DNA from: Bradyrhizobium genosp. L
GTDB lineage: Bacteria > Pseudomonadota > Alphaproteobacteria > Rhizobiales > Xanthobacteraceae
Assembly (NCBI RefSeq): GCF_015624485.1
Contig: NZ_CP061378.1
Location: 1,922,001 to 1,986,000, forward strand
DNA length: 64,000 nucleotides
Direction: 5' to 3'
In this document: positions 18,080 through 27,903 of the stretch, in pieces
How positions within the stretch are numbered: position 1 is the stretch's first letter
How the letters are laid out: each line of letters starts with the position of its first letter
Notes under the pieces: generated by a model
The model's input: only the letters and a program-made list of their open reading frames with translations
Databases searched by the model: none
Told to the model about the DNA's origin: nothing
Program-made: the position numbers and the translations under genes

Positions 18080-19282
18080 TCACTCGCCGGGAACGAGCTG
18101 CATCGCCGCCGGCTGCGCGAGGCGGCGATGCCGGCGCCGCGACAGATAGAGCAGCAGGCCCGTCACCGCGAACAGCGGCATCATCGCTGCGGCCAGCATG
18201 AAGGCGAGCTTGCCCGGCCAGCCCAGGATGGCGCCGCGGTGGATGTCGAGCACGCTGGCGAGGATACGCTCGCCAAAACTCTTGTCGGCGTAGCGATCCG
18301 ACGCGACGAGGCGTCCGGTGACGGCATCGATGCGGAACTCGTCGCGCACGGTATCGAGCGACGCGTCGCGTGCCCATGACCGGACCCGCACCACGGTGCC
18401 TGCGCCGGCTGGCAGCGTCAGCAGGGCCCTGCCGTAGCTGTCGCCCTCCTGCTGCAGGAACGTCGACCAGACGTGATCGAAGGTCAGCGGCTTGGGGTCG
18501 GCTTTGGCATCGGCGGCGTTCGCATCAGCTTTGGTCTTGCCTTCGGTGCTGCGCGACGCCTTGGGCTGCATGGCCGTGGCTTGCGGGTGCGTCAGCAGCC
18601 ATTTGGCGCCATCCTTGTACCACTCGAACGAATAGGTCAGGCCGGTCAAGGTCATCACCAGATAGACCGGCAGCACCCAGGTGCCGATCACGGCATGCAG
18701 CGAGCGGTGCAGGCCGCGGCCGCGCAGCCCCAGATTGGGCTTCAGCCAGGTCTTTACACTGCGCACGCGGTGCGGCCAGCGCAGCACGAGACCGGTGATC
18801 AGCATCACGATCAGGCAGATAGCCGCCGATCCGGTGATCTTGCGGCCGACGCCATTGCCGTCGCCGGGCAGCAGCAGCCAGCGATGCAGCTTGCGGACGG
18901 TGGCGAAGAAATCCTCAGCCCTCGGCGAGCCAAGCACGCGCCCATCATAGGGGTCGACATAGACCGACGACGGCCGCGTGCCGCCCTCGGTGCGGGCAAA
19001 GCGGAGCCGGGCCGCGGCCGATGGATCGCTCGACATCGTCACGGCGGAGACCTTGCCGAAATCGCCGGCCGCCGGCAGCCGTGCCACCAGCTCATCCGGC
19101 GTCAGCCGCCGCGCCGCGCTGGGATCGACGCGCATGATGTGGCTGTTCAGGCTGGCCTGGATCTCATCCTCGAACGCCATCGTCGCGCCGGTGATGCCGA
19201 CCACGGCCCAGAGCAGCGCGAGCGCGAGACCAATGACGGAATGGACCTGCAGAAGCGCGGCCTTGAATGAAGATTTGCTCAT
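18080..19282 (-). CDS. PepSY-associated membrane protein (siderophore-reductase-like, PiuB/FoxB type)
   Basis: 400 residues. Four membrane segments (about 8-36, 150-172, 195-222 and 352-378) and two PepSY-like periplasmic stretches (TPDELVARLPAAG... SVYVDPYDGRVLG, and DEFRIDAVTGRLVASDRYADKS) give the PepSY_TM architecture. Conserved membrane histidines are present (QVHSVIGLAL, RKLHRWLLL, RSLHAVIGTW, LDIHRGAILGW), as in the iron-regulated PiuB/FhuF-like and FoxB reductases, which reduce ferric siderophores at the inner membrane. It lies directly downstream of the TonB receptor gene on the same strand, consistent with a FoxA/FoxB-type partnership, although 435 bp with a repeat lie between them. 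Confidence 0.85.
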   Translation of the reverse strand: MSKSSFKAALLQVHSVIGLALALLWAVVGITGATMAFEDEIQASLNSHIMRVDPSAARRLTPDELVARLPAAGDFGKVSAVTMSSDPSAAARLRFARTEGGTRPSSVYVDPYDGRVLGSPRAEDFFATVRKLHRWLLLPGDGNGVGRKITGSAAICLIVMLITGLVLRWPHRVRSVKTWLKPNLGLRGRGLHRSLHAVIGTWVLPVYLVMTLTGLTYSFEWYKDGAKWLLTHPQATAMQPKASRSTEGKTKADANAADAKADPKPLTFDHVWSTFLQQEGDSYGRALLTLPAGAGTVVRVRSWARDASLDTVRDEFRIDAVTGRLVASDRYADKSFGERILASVLDIHRGAILGWPGKLAFMLAAAMMPLFAVTGLLLYLSRRRHRRLAQPAAMQLVPGE

Positions 19283-19509
19283 GACGTCAGAGAATGTGGA
19301 ACACCGGAACCAGCGGCCTATCGTAATCGCCGCCTATTCAACAGCGCGCCGGACCCTACCCAAGAGCAAGCTGCGATGCCACAAGGCCAGTTTGGAATCG
19401 ATCCAGTTCGGTCGGATGTGGGGCAACAAACTCATCGTCGTCCCTGCTTCGCGCGAGCGCATGCACACATGGTGCGACGGCTTATACGTCAGGAAGGCAC
19501 CAACGGAAG

Positions 19510-19620
19510 GGTTCCCTCCCCCCTTGCGGGGGAGGGTTAGGGAGAGGGGTAAGCCGCGTGGGCGGTGTTTGTGGCTTACCCTTCTCTCCAACTCTCCCCC
19601 GCAAGGGGGGAGAGAGCCCT
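19510..19620. repeat. CTCCCCCCTTGCGGGGGAG type palindromic repeat, copy 1
   Basis: Two nested hairpins (CCCTCCCCCCTTGCGGGGGAGGG at one end and CTCTCCCCCGCAAGGGGGGAGAG at the other) flank a central GGTAAGCC...GGCTTACC inverted repeat, so the whole ~110 bp can fold into one large cruciform. A related unit is at 48779-48940. The rest of the gene-free stretch 19283-19717 holds nothing I can interpret except, presumably, the promoter of the PepSY gene. Confidence 0.8.
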
Positions 19621-19717
19621 ACCACCTCCCGTGCGGCCTTAAGCAAGATCGGCTGAGTGAGACGTGTGCATGCCTAGGGCCTTCGCAGGGACGACGGGTG
19701 GAAAGAGTTACGTGTCA

Positions 19718-22078
19718 CTAGAACTTCACCGTCGCCGACAGCGAGACGCGTCGCGCGTCGCCCAGCGCGACGTTGAGGTTGCTGACCGCGGAGGAATAGT
19801 AGATCGTGTCGAACAGGTTCTTGACGTTGAACTGGTAGATCACCGGCAACGTGTCGACCTTGGTCTCGTAGGTCGCGAAAATATCCGCGACCGTGTAGGC
19901 CGGCATGTAGAAACTGTTGACGGCGTCGCCGGGCCGGCTGCCGACATAGCGCGCGCCGCCGCCGAGGCGGAGCTGGCCGGGCAGGGTGGTACCGAAATCG
20001 TAGACCAGATAGAGCGAGCCGGTGTTGAGCGCGACATTCTGCAACTGCTTGCCTGCGAGCGTCGGATCTTCGGTCACCCGCGCGTCGGTATAGCCGTAGC
20101 TGCCGATCATGCTCCAATTGTCGGTCAACCGGCCGGTGACGTCGAACTCGACGCCGCGCGAGCGGACCTTGCCGGCGGTGCGGTACTCGACGACCGACGT
20201 CGTCGAGTTGAGCTGCGACACCAGCACGTTCTTCTTGTCGATGTCGTATAGCGCAAGCGTGCCGGACAGCCGCTTGTTGACGTCGAACTTGACGCCGGTC
20301 TCCCACTGCGTGCCCTCTTCGGGCGCGATGTTGGAGCCGATCACGACGCCGCCGGTGAGCGGCGCGATGGTCGATGTCGGCTTCAGCGACTGTGTCCAGC
20401 TCGCATACAGCGAGACCTGGTCGGTGAGCTTGAGGATGGCGCCGCCGAGCGGCAACGCCTTGTCGGCCGAGACGTTGGTGTTGGTGATGAAAGGCACGCC
20501 CTTGCCCGCGATCTGGTCGTAATCCATGTAACGCACGCCGCCGACCAGCGCGAAGCGCTCGGTCAGATGCAGCGTGTCCTGGAAAAACAGCGACCACTGG
20601 CCGAGCTTGTCGGTCTGGGCACTGTCGGCGGCCGAGACTGTCGTGCCCGGCGTGACCAGACCATAGACCGGGTTGTAGAAGTTGAAGCTCGGCGTCGCCT
20701 GCCGGATCAGCTTGTCGCGGTAGATCGTGCGATACTGACCGTCGCCGCCGAACAGCACCTCGTTGCGCATATTGCCGAGCCAGACATTGCCTTGCAGGTA
20801 GGAGGTGCCGTAGCTCGAATTGCTCAGGGAGCCCCAGGTGCCGTCGTCGCTGCGCGTCTCGACGCCGGTCTTGGTGTTGATGCCGGTGATGCGGAGCTGG
20901 TTGGCGCTGAACGTCTCGGTGTTGTAGCTGTAGGCCGCGAACAGCTTCCAGTTCTCGTTGAGGCGATGCTCGACCGACGTCTGTATCAGGTCGGAGGTGC
21001 CCCACATGTTGTTGAAGGGTTCGTCGAGCCGGCGCGTCGCCGGAATCTGGAGCGGCGCCTTGGTGGTGAGATCGAACGCGGTGCCGCGGTCGAAGGGAGT
21101 GATGAACTCGCGATGCTCGTAGTTGAGCTGAACGGTGGTGTTTTCGCCATACCAGGCCAGCGACGGCGCCACCAGCATCTCGCGGTGACGACCGAAATTG
21201 CGCCAATAGTCCTCGCTGACGCCGTAGCCGATGAAGCGATAGGCGAGCCCATTGTTGCCGATCGGGCCGGTGACGTCGACGGTGCCGTCGGCACCGGTCT
21301 TCGCATTGGCATAGCTCGAGCCGAGCAGGGTGACCGAGCCGTGCTGATAGAGCTCGGGCCGCTTACTGATGGTGTTGACGATGCCGCCGGGATCCATGAT
21401 GCCGTACAGCAGCGAGGCCGGCCCCTTCAAGACCTCGACGCTCTCGACGGCGGCGTTCAGGCTGCGGCCCTGCACCAGCGGCATGCCGTTGCGCATGATC
21501 GAGCCGTCGCGGTTGTCGCCGAAGCCGCGCCGCATCACGGCGTCCTGGGTGCCGGCCAGCGTATTGGCCTGGGTGACGCCGGAAACATTGATCAGCGCGT
21601 CGTCGATGTTGCGCGGCAATTGATCCCTCAGCACCTGCTCCGGCACGACATTGACCGTCTGCGACGTATCGAGCGGCGAGGCGCCGCTGCGCAAGGTGGT
21701 CGCGCTCGGCATTGCGCGATAGCCGAGCTTGGCTTGAGCAAGCGCGGCTGCGGCCGCGGCGGCGCGCTCGGACGCTGTCGGCTGCGCCGGCTGGGCGTTG
21801 CGGTTGTGCTGGCGCGCGGCGGCCGTCGCGCGCGTTCGCTGCGCCGACTGCGTTGCCGCGCTCGCCGGCTTTCGTTTTTGGATCGGTGATTCCACCGTGA
21901 CCGGCGGCAGCGCGACGCTCGATTGCGCGTTCGCGCTGGTCACCGCAACGGTGACATCGGCGAGCAGGAATGCCGCACCGATCATGAGATGGCCACGATT
22001 CTTGTCGGAAGGATTTCGATGGCGTCCGACAAGCCGGCCATCAGCGGTGACAGTCACGTTCTCAATTCCACTCAGCAA
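19718..22078 (-). CDS. TonB-dependent siderophore receptor
   Basis: Up to 786 residues. A hydrophobic export signal (MIGAAFLLADVTVAVTSANA) precedes an extended Ala/Arg/Gln-rich linker (residues ~60-110) with LPPVTVES as probable TonB box. The plug domain has VPEQVLRDQLPRNIDDALINVSGV, RRGFGDNRDGSIMRNGMPLV and ESVEVLKGPASLLYGIMDPGGIVN, diagnostic of TonB-dependent siderophore receptors. The 22-strand barrel ends in ...ARRVSLSATVKF with a terminal Phe, as needed for outer-membrane insertion. The start is uncertain: the TTG at 22078 gives a basic n-region before the signal; a GTG nine codons on and an ATG at 21985 are alternatives. Paired with the PepSY protein downstream for iron-siderophore uptake and reduction. 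Confidence 0.93.
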   Translation of the reverse strand: MLSGIENVTVTADGRLVGRHRNPSDKNRGHLMIGAAFLLADVTVAVTSANAQSSVALPPVTVESPIQKRKPASAATQSAQRTRATAAARQHNRNAQPAQPTASERAAAAAAALAQAKLGYRAMPSATTLRSGASPLDTSQTVNVVPEQVLRDQLPRNIDDALINVSGVTQANTLAGTQDAVMRRGFGDNRDGSIMRNGMPLVQGRSLNAAVESVEVLKGPASLLYGIMDPGGIVNTISKRPELYQHGSVTLLGSSYANAKTGADGTVDVTGPIGNNGLAYRFIGYGVSEDYWRNFGRHREMLVAPSLAWYGENTTVQLNYEHREFITPFDRGTAFDLTTKAPLQIPATRRLDEPFNNMWGTSDLIQTSVEHRLNENWKLFAAYSYNTETFSANQLRITGINTKTGVETRSDDGTWGSLSNSSYGTSYLQGNVWLGNMRNEVLFGGDGQYRTIYRDKLIRQATPSFNFYNPVYGLVTPGTTVSAADSAQTDKLGQWSLFFQDTLHLTERFALVGGVRYMDYDQIAGKGVPFITNTNVSADKALPLGGAILKLTDQVSLYASWTQSLKPTSTIAPLTGGVVIGSNIAPEEGTQWETGVKFDVNKRLSGTLALYDIDKKNVLVSQLNSTTSVVEYRTAGKVRSRGVEFDVTGRLTDNWSMIGSYGYTDARVTEDPTLAGKQLQNVALNTGSLYLVYDFGTTLPGQLRLGGGARYVGSRPGDAVNSFYMPAYTVADIFATYETKVDTLPVIYQFNVKNLFDTIYYSSAVSNLNVALGDARRVSLSATVKF

Positions 22079-22236
22079 ATTTCAGTCGCGCGCCTCTAGC
22101 AGCCGTCGCGACGGAAAAGAACCGCAATGGAACTGAATTCCTCTAAACGCGACGCGCGTGCATCGCTCTTTGCTGCGCCAATCGGTCGCAGCTTTTTAGA
22201 GGTTATCTTGATTGATGCGTCCGGATGATGCGTGCG
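22079..22236. promoter_or_regulatory. probable promoter/operator region of the TonB receptor
   Basis: This 158-bp stretch must carry the receptor promoter. It contains two TTTAGAGG half-elements in opposite orientation (CCTCTAAA near 22140 and TTTTTAGAGG near 22194-22203). They resemble half-sites of the TTTAGAA-type iron-control elements bound by Irr in Bradyrhizobium, but the match is incomplete and spaced ~50 bp apart, so this is only a suggestion. Confidence 0.25.
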
Positions 22237-22470
22237 TCAGCTGGTCGCCAGCACCACGGTCGTCGAATCGATTGTGCCTGCGCTGACGCCTTCGCGCGCC
22301 ATGCCTTCGATCGTCATCCAGTTCTCGCGAAAGATCTTCGCGGCCTCGTTGGCGCTGTCCGCCTGGATCGTCAGACTGCACGCGCGTCTCGTGCCATTGC
22401 TGGCGAACTGGAAATGAAAGACATATCCCGACGAGTCCGCGCTCCGTGCGCCCAACGGTCCCTGCTGCAT
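22237..22470 (-). CDS. small hypothetical protein
   Basis: 77 residues (MQQGPLGARSADSSGYVFHF...). After a variable N-terminus, a beta-strand/strand/helix arrangement appears: GYVFHFQFASNGTRRACSLTIQ, then ADSANEAAKIFRENWMTIEG as a helix, then a short C-terminal strand DSTTVVLATS. Amino-acid composition and third-position GC fit a real gene, and I recall similar ~75-residue orphan proteins from Bradyrhizobium, but no function is known. It is upstream of and on the same strand as the TonB receptor gene, and may share its regulatory region. Confidence 0.55.
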   Translation of the reverse strand: MQQGPLGARSADSSGYVFHFQFASNGTRRACSLTIQADSANEAAKIFRENWMTIEGMAREGVSAGTIDSTTVVLATS

Positions 22471-22749
22471 GAAGGCATTTCCCCAAGTTCGAAGTGTTTA
22501 CGCCACCCGCGCGCAGCATTGGACCGTGATGCGGCGCAGTCGTGATTCAGGATGACGCAATCGGCGTCGTCACACATTTTGTTGCAAGGTGTTGCAGGGA
22601 TTCAACACCGGATGGAACCTGGCCTGCACGGGATCGTGAAAACCGGGATCGTGCCCGCGCGTAACGCGGTCGCCGGGCGATGCGTAGACCTGCACGAACG
22701 CCGCCGATCGTGGCGGCAACGGTCATCGCAGCGAGGAAGTCACGTCAGC

Positions 22750-23244
22750 ATGAAGCTCTCCTTCAACGTCGCGGAAAGCGGCGGTGGGTCTTATCGCCCG
22801 CTTGCCATCCTGCGCTGGGTCATGGTCGTGATCTTCGTCGCGTTCGGCATGCAGAAGTTCACGCTGCAGTCGGCGCAGGGCATTGCGCAGTTCATCACCA
22901 ACAGCCCGTTCGTCTTCTGGCTCTCGCTGTTCGGCCTGCGCGGCGAGGCCTATATGCTGGGCATCGCCGAGCTCGGCATTGCCGTGCTGCTTGCCGCCGG
23001 CGCATTCAGCCCGCTGCTGTCGGCGATCGGTTCGCTGATGGGCGTGATCACGTTCGCCGTCACCTGGTCGTTCTTCTTCACGACACCGGGCGTCGTGAAA
23101 TGGAGCCTGTCGACCGACCCGATGGCCTGGAACCTGACCGGTGAGTTCCTGTTCAAGGACATCGTGCTGCTCTGCGTCTGCCTGGTGCTGCTGCTGGCGT
23201 CGCTACCGCGGTCCGTCGTTCGGTTGCGAGACTTCAGTGGTTAA
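22750..23244 (+). CDS. DUF417 (YkgB-like) membrane protein
   Basis: 164 residues from the Met at 22750 (MKLSFNVAESGGG), with four membrane helices: about 20-37 (LAILRWVMVVIFVAFGMQKF), 50-70, 73-100 (LGIAELGIAVLLAAGAFSPL, IGSLMGVITFAVTWSFFFTTPG) and 138-158. The motifs FGMQKFT, NSPFVFWL and FFFTTPGV, with GEFLFKDIVLL near the end, are those of DUF417, which includes E. coli YkgB and RclC; RclC belongs to the reactive-chlorine response. No rclA/rclR is adjacent, so a role in chlorine stress is not supported by context. Confidence 0.85.
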   Translation: MKLSFNVAESGGGSYRPLAILRWVMVVIFVAFGMQKFTLQSAQGIAQFITNSPFVFWLSLFGLRGEAYMLGIAELGIAVLLAAGAFSPLLSAIGSLMGVITFAVTWSFFFTTPGVVKWSLSTDPMAWNLTGEFLFKDIVLLCVCLVLLLASLPRSVVRLRDFSG

Positions 23245-23608
23245 TCCGGGCTGAACAGATGTCCTCGCTCGCGCTGACATCTGGAACCTGGGACTTGCGC
23301 GTTGGCGCGGCGTATTGATCGAATCCGAGGCGCCGTCGCAACTTTTGATTGACGAATTATTGCTATCTAGAAATATCTCTCGAGCGGGAGATGCTCTGGG
23401 TCATCGAACTTCGCCGCTGATTCAGTTGCCAGCGCCGTGGCTGGTGCGCAGGGCGGTTGCGATTGCCGGGTCGGTTCTGCTCACCGGAACGGCGGTTGCG
23501 CCGCCTTTTCCCGCCCCGGCGCCTGTGGCGCTCCACGCGCGATCGTGAATTCGGACGCGTGCGCCGTGCAGGTATGGTCGGCGCAATGTCAGCCCGGCCA
23601 TCGTTTCA
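23245..23608. other. 364-bp gene-free stretch
   Basis: No convincing gene. An 8-bp perfect hairpin CAGATGTC (23256-23263) / GACATCTG (23276-23283) follows the DUF417 gene without a T-run. An AT-rich patch at about 23340-23380 (around TTGATTGACGAATTATTGC) is the likeliest promoter area for the beta-lactamase-like gene at 23609. Confidence 0.4.
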
Positions 23609-24733
23609 ATGAGATTGCAGCTGCCCCTCAGGATTGCGGCCGTTCTGCTCGCCCTATGTTTCGTCACGGGCGCCCGCTCGGATTCCGACATGGACGCGCA
23701 AATCAGGGACATCGTGACGTCAGAGCTGGTGCCGACCGTGACCGAGGCCGATCCGGGCGGCCTCGCCGCAGCCGTCTATGCCGGCGGGCGGGTCACTCTC
23801 TTCAGCTTCGGCGCTGCCGACGCGGCCGCGAAGCGGCCGGTGACACCGGACACGCTGTTCAACCTCGCCTCGCTGCGCAAGCTGTTCGAGGCCACGCTGG
23901 TCGCGCTTGCCGTCGACCGCGGCGAAATGCAGCTCGACGATCTCGTCAGCAAATATCTGCCCGAGCTCAATGGCGACTATGTCAGCCGCGTCACCATCGG
24001 CGAGCTCGTCACCCATACGTCGGGCCTGCTACTGCCGACCGATCATCCGCCCTGGCCGAGCGCGACGTTCAGCCGCGACCAATTCATCGCGATGCTCAAC
24101 GCATGGACGCCGAAGGCCGGCGAGGTGCCTGGCAAGCAGCGCATCTATACCCATGCCGGCTACGTGCTGCTGCAGCTCGCATTGGAGCGACGCTATGGCA
24201 TGCCGATCGGCGCGCTGATCGAGAGCCGCGTGTTGCAGCCGCTCGGCATGAACGCGACGTTCATCCCGGATCGCGGCGAGGACAACCGCGCGGTCTTGCC
24301 GCCCGAGATCATGCAGCGCGTGGTGCAGGGTTATTCCGATCAGGGCACCCCGATCGGGCCGCCGGGCAATCAGCAGAGCTATTTCGACTTTCCCGGCACC
24401 GGCCAGATGTTCTCGTCCGCGCGCGATCTCGGCATCCTGCTCGGCGCTTGTCTCGACGGCGCCGTGATCGATCCGGAGCTGCGCGCGGCGCTGCAGTTGA
24501 CCGAGCGCGAGCGCTTTCGCGTCGACGACACATTCGGGCAGGCGATGGCCTGGGAGAATGTGCGGCTTGATGGCGTCACCGTCGTCGACAAGCCCGGCGG
24601 TCTCAACAATGCCTCGGCCTATGTCGGCCTGGTGCCGGCGCGGAAGCTCGGCATCGTGCTGCTTGCCAATCGCGGCGAATATCCGCACGAGATCGCGCGC
24701 TACAAGATCCTGCCGGCGCTCGCGCGATTGTAG
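23609..24733 (+). CDS. exported class C beta-lactamase-family serine hydrolase with altered motifs
   Basis: 374 residues with a signal peptide (MRLQLPLRIAAVLLALCFVTG, cut near residue 24). The nucleophile motif SxxK is S88-L-R-K91. The YxN motif reads Y180-T-H182 and the KTG motif reads DKPGG (KPG). The sequence in between (ELVTHTSGLLLP, LGMNATFIP, GTGQMFSSARDLG) is that of AmpC/esterase-type proteins. Because Asn and Thr of the two auxiliary motifs are replaced, I expect an esterase or D-aminopeptidase-like activity in the periplasm and not a true cephalosporinase. No ampR-like regulator is nearby. Confidence 0.88.
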   Translation: MRLQLPLRIAAVLLALCFVTGARSDSDMDAQIRDIVTSELVPTVTEADPGGLAAAVYAGGRVTLFSFGAADAAAKRPVTPDTLFNLASLRKLFEATLVALAVDRGEMQLDDLVSKYLPELNGDYVSRVTIGELVTHTSGLLLPTDHPPWPSATFSRDQFIAMLNAWTPKAGEVPGKQRIYTHAGYVLLQLALERRYGMPIGALIESRVLQPLGMNATFIPDRGEDNRAVLPPEIMQRVVQGYSDQGTPIGPPGNQQSYFDFPGTGQMFSSARDLGILLGACLDGAVIDPELRAALQLTERERFRVDDTFGQAMAWENVRLDGVTVVDKPGGLNNASAYVGLVPARKLGIVLLANRGEYPHEIARYKILPALARL

Positions 24734-24862
24734 TTGCCGTCGATGCCGGGTTGATGACGTCTCGTGCGCGATCGGGGAGGGCGCATGCGAAAATTGTCAT
24801 GGCGCCGCATCATGATCGGCTGTATAAGTCCGTAGCTTCTTCTCCAATTTGAAGAGGCTGAC

Positions 24863-25189
24863 ATGACCGACTTGCATCCTGATCTGCGCATTCATTTGCA
24901 CACTTGGCTTTCGCAACAGCCGCACGGCTTGCGGACCTTCAGGACCTTCCAGCAAAAACTCGAGATTTTGGGCAAGGACGATCCCGATCAACGCGGCGTA
25001 TGCCGGCTGTTGAGCGGTCTCGTCGGCAACTATGTCGAGGCCTTCGACGAGGAGCCGCTGCCGGTTGCGGTCGCGGACCGCGCCTATGGTCGTCTGCTCG
25101 ATCTCGTCGGAAGTCTCGATCTCGCAGGGAATGCCGACCGCCGCCTCGCCGATATCAACCGCATCGCCGCCTGCGATCTCTTGAACTGA
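24863..25189 (+). CDS. hypothetical helical protein
   Basis: 108 residues, MTDLHPDLRIHLHTWLSQQP with GAGG just upstream of the ATG. It appears all-helical: LRTFRTFQQKLEILGKDDPDQRGVCRLLSGLVGNYVEAFDEEPLPV then YGRLLDLVGSLDLAGNADRRLADINRIAACDLL. No known family is recognised and there are no export signals. The stop codon abuts the glgA stop on the other strand with no gap, so the two genes are tightly convergent. Confidence 0.65.
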   Translation: MTDLHPDLRIHLHTWLSQQPHGLRTFRTFQQKLEILGKDDPDQRGVCRLLSGLVGNYVEAFDEEPLPVAVADRAYGRLLDLVGSLDLAGNADRRLADINRIAACDLLN

Positions 25190-26644
25190 TCAACGCCGCG
25201 CCGCGACCAGCTCGCGATAGAGCGCGGCATATTGGCCGGCGCGATTGTGCCAGGAGACGTCGGTTGCCATGCCGCCGTGCTGCAGCCGGCGCCAGGTCAC
25301 CTGGTCGTTGAACAGGAGGTTGGCCTTGCGCAGGGCGTGCGCCAGCGCGTCCGCGGTGACGGGCGCGAACTTGATGCCGGTCGCGGCTGCGCCGAGCGTC
25401 GCGGCCTCGTCGAAGTCAAGCACGGTGTCGGCAAGGCCGCCGACATTGGCGACCACGGGCACCGCGCCATAGCGCAGCGCGCAGAGCTGGGTGAGGCCGC
25501 AGGGTTCGAAGCGCGACGGCACCGCGAGCGCGTCGGAGCCGGCCTGGATCAGATGCGCCAAGGCCTCGTCATAGCCGATCACGACGCCGATCCGCCCGGG
25601 GTGGGCCTGCGCCAGCGCGGCATAACCGTCCTGCAAGTCGCGGTCGCCGCTGCCGAGCAGCGCAAGCTGCATGCCTTCGCCGAGCAGCGTCGGCATGGTC
25701 TCGAGCAGGAGGTCGAGGCCCTTCTGCCAGGACAGCCGGCTGATCACGCCAAGCAAAAGCGCGTCCGGCGATGGGTCGAGACCGAAGCGCTGCTGCAGCG
25801 CCGCCTTGTTCGACGCACGGGCGGCAGGCGCGTCGGCGCTGAAGCGCGCGGCGATATCCGGATCGGTCAAAGGATTCCACACGGCGATGTCGATGCCGTT
25901 GAGGATGCCGCTCAGCACATCGGCGCGCGCGCGCAACAGGCCGCCGAGCCCCATTCCGACCTCGTCGCTCTGGATCTCGCGGGCGTAGGTCGGCGACACC
26001 GTGGTGATGCGGTCGGCATATTGCAGGCCAGCCTTCAGGAGGCTGATCGTGCCGTAATATTCCACGCCCTGGATGGCGTAGGATTCCGGCGGCAGGCCGA
26101 GCGTCGCAAGCATGTCCGGCGAGAACTGGCCCTGGTAGGCCAGATTGTGCACCGTCATCACGCTCGAGGGCCGCGGGTGCCTGCCATAAAAGAGATAGGC
26201 CGGCACCAGCCCGGCCTGCCAGTCATGCGCATGCACGACATCAGGCACGAAGGAAGGGATCGCGCCCAGCCCGATCTCCGCTGCCGCCCGTGACAGCGCC
26301 GCGAAGCGGATGCCGTTGTCGGGCCAGTCCCGACCATCGGGACCGACATAGGGATTGCCGGGGCGCGCATAGAGATGCGGCGCATCGAGCGCGAACAGCT
26401 CAAGCCCGTCATGCGAGCCGCTGAGCACGCGGATCGGTCCGCCGTAGAATTCCGGCCATTGCAGGACGGTCTCTGCCGAGGCGAGCGCATCGAGCACGCG
26501 GGGATAGCCCGGCACCAATGTCCGCGTCGCGACGCCGTGCTGGGCAAGCGCGGCCGGCAGCGCGCCGGCGACGTCGGCAAGCCCGCCGGTCTTGATGACG
26601 GGATAGATTTCCGAGGCGACCGCGAGGACGCGGATCGGCGTCAT
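25190..26644 (-). CDS. glgA: glycogen synthase (ADP-glucose)
   Basis: 484 residues, the normal GlgA length. The GT5 glycosyltransferase features are complete: [20 protein letters not shown] with the KTGGL ADP-glucose-binding loop near residue 18, [72 protein letters not shown], and the catalytic/UDP-pocket [18 protein letters not shown]. It transfers glucose from ADP-glucose to alpha-1,4-glucan in the cytoplasm. The ATG at 26644 overlaps the glgC TGA (ATGA), so translation is coupled to the gene that makes its substrate. No glgB, glgX or glgP follows here. Confidence 0.97.
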   Translation of the reverse strand: MTPIRVLAVASEIYPVIKTGGLADVAGALPAALAQHGVATRTLVPGYPRVLDALASAETVLQWPEFYGGPIRVLSGSHDGLELFALDAPHLYARPGNPYVGPDGRDWPDNGIRFAALSRAAAEIGLGAIPSFVPDVVHAHDWQAGLVPAYLFYGRHPRPSSVMTVHNLAYQGQFSPDMLATLGLPPESYAIQGVEYYGTISLLKAGLQYADRITTVSPTYAREIQSDEVGMGLGGLLRARADVLSGILNGIDIAVWNPLTDPDIAARFSADAPAARASNKAALQQRFGLDPSPDALLLGVISRLSWQKGLDLLLETMPTLLGEGMQLALLGSGDRDLQDGYAALAQAHPGRIGVVIGYDEALAHLIQAGSDALAVPSRFEPCGLTQLCALRYGAVPVVANVGGLADTVLDFDEAATLGAAATGIKFAPVTADALAHALRKANLLFNDQVTWRRLQHGGMATDVSWHNRAGQYAALYRELVAARR

Positions 26645-27903
26645 GTCGGAATCCTGTCGATCATCGCCTGCGTGATGAGCGTGATGCCTTGTTCGGTGGT
26701 GCGGAAGCGCTTGGCGTCGAACGCGGGGTCCTCGCCGACCACCAGGCCTTCCGGAATCTTGACGCCGCGATCGATCACGACGTTCTTCAGGCGTGCGCCG
26801 CGGCCGACGACGACATAGGGCATGATCACCGCGTTCTCGACGTAGGCGTAGGAATTGACGTGCACGCCGGTGAACAGCAGCGAGCGGCGCAGCGAAGCGC
26901 CCGAGATGATGCATGCGCCTGACACCAGCGAGGTCACCGCCTGGCCGCGCCTGCCGTCCTCGTCGTGCACGAACTTGGCCGGCGGCGTGATCTCGGCATA
27001 GGTCCAGATCGGCCATGACCGGTCGTAGAGATCGAGCTCCGGCACCACGTCGGTGAGGTCGATATTGGCGCCCCAATAGGCGTCGACGGTGCCGGCATCG
27101 CGCCAGTAGGCGCGCGGATCGTCGCCGGAGCGGACGCAGGAATCGTTGAACTGATGCGCGATCGCGCGGCCGTGCTTGACGATGTAGGGGATGATGTCCT
27201 TGCCGAAATCGTGCGCCGAGTTCGGATCCGCAGCGTCACGCTTCAGCTCTTCGAACAGGAAGTCCGAGTTGAAGACGTAGATGCCCATGCTGGCGAGCGA
27301 CTTGTCGGGCTTGCCGGGCATCGGCGGTGGATCGGCCGGCTTCTCCAGGAAGGACTGGATCAGGCCGGTCTCGTCGACATGCATGATGCCGAAGCCGGAG
27401 GATTCCGCGCGCGGCATCTCGAGGCAGCCCACCGTCACGTCGGCGCCGCTTTCGACGTGCTGCTTCAGCATGATCTCGTAATCCATCTTGTAGACGTGGT
27501 CGCCGGCCAGCACCAAAATATACTTGGTGCCGTGCGCCTCGATGATGTCGATGTTCTGGTAGACCGCGTCCGCCGTGCCGACATACCACATCGTCTCGGA
27601 AACGCGCTGGCTCGCGGGCAGGATGTCGAAGCTCTCGTTTCGTTCCGGGCGGAAAAAGTTCCAGCCGCCTTGCAGATGCCGGATCAGACTATGCGCCTTG
27701 TACTGGGTCGCGACCGCGATGCGGCGGATGCCGGAGTTCACCGCGTTGGAGAGCGCGAAATCGATGATGCGCGACTTGCCGCCGAAATAGACCGCGGGCT
27801 TGGCGCGCTTGTCGGTGAGCTCCTGCAATCGGCTGCCGCGCCCGCCGGCCAGCACGAAGGCAAGGGCATGGCGGGACAGCGGTTCATTCACGACAGTTCT
27901 CAT
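26641..27903 (-). CDS. glgC: glucose-1-phosphate adenylyltransferase
   Basis: 420 residues (422 if the ATG at 27909 is used; the GGGAGG touching that ATG is better spaced for the one at 27903). The nucleotidyltransferase domain has [39 protein letters not shown], the [12 protein letters not shown] loop, [13 protein letters not shown] (catalytic Asp) and FLEKP (glucose-1-phosphate Lys). The C-terminal left-handed beta helix follows ([34 protein letters not shown]). It makes ADP-glucose from glucose-1-P and ATP, the committed step of glycogen synthesis, and is normally allosteric (fructose-6-P or pyruvate in rhizobia). First gene of the glgC-glgA operon. Confidence 0.97.
   Translation of the reverse strand: MRTVVNEPLSRHALAFVLAGGRGSRLQELTDKRAKPAVYFGGKSRIIDFALSNAVNSGIRRIAVATQYKAHSLIRHLQGGWNFFRPERNESFDILPASQRVSETMWYVGTADAVYQNIDIIEAHGTKYILVLAGDHVYKMDYEIMLKQHVESGADVTVGCLEMPRAESSGFGIMHVDETGLIQSFLEKPADPPPMPGKPDKSLASMGIYVFNSDFLFEELKRDAADPNSAHDFGKDIIPYIVKHGRAIAHQFNDSCVRSGDDPRAYWRDAGTVDAYWGANIDLTDVVPELDLYDRSWPIWTYAEITPPAKFVHDEDGRRGQAVTSLVSGACIISGASLRRSLLFTGVHVNSYAYVENAVIMPYVVVGRGARLKNVVIDRGVKIPEGLVVGEDPAFDAKRFRTTEQGITLITQAMIDRIPT

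Noticed and set aside
20567..21889. 440-codon plus-strand open frame opposite the TonB receptor
   Set aside because: Antisense shadow: low-complexity Arg/Glu/Val composition and no motifs; the receptor frame is unambiguous.
22079..22203. Irr-type iron control element upstream of the TonB receptor
   Set aside because: Only TTTAGAGG half-sites are visible, too far apart and imperfect to call as a site; listed as a weak regulatory suggestion only.
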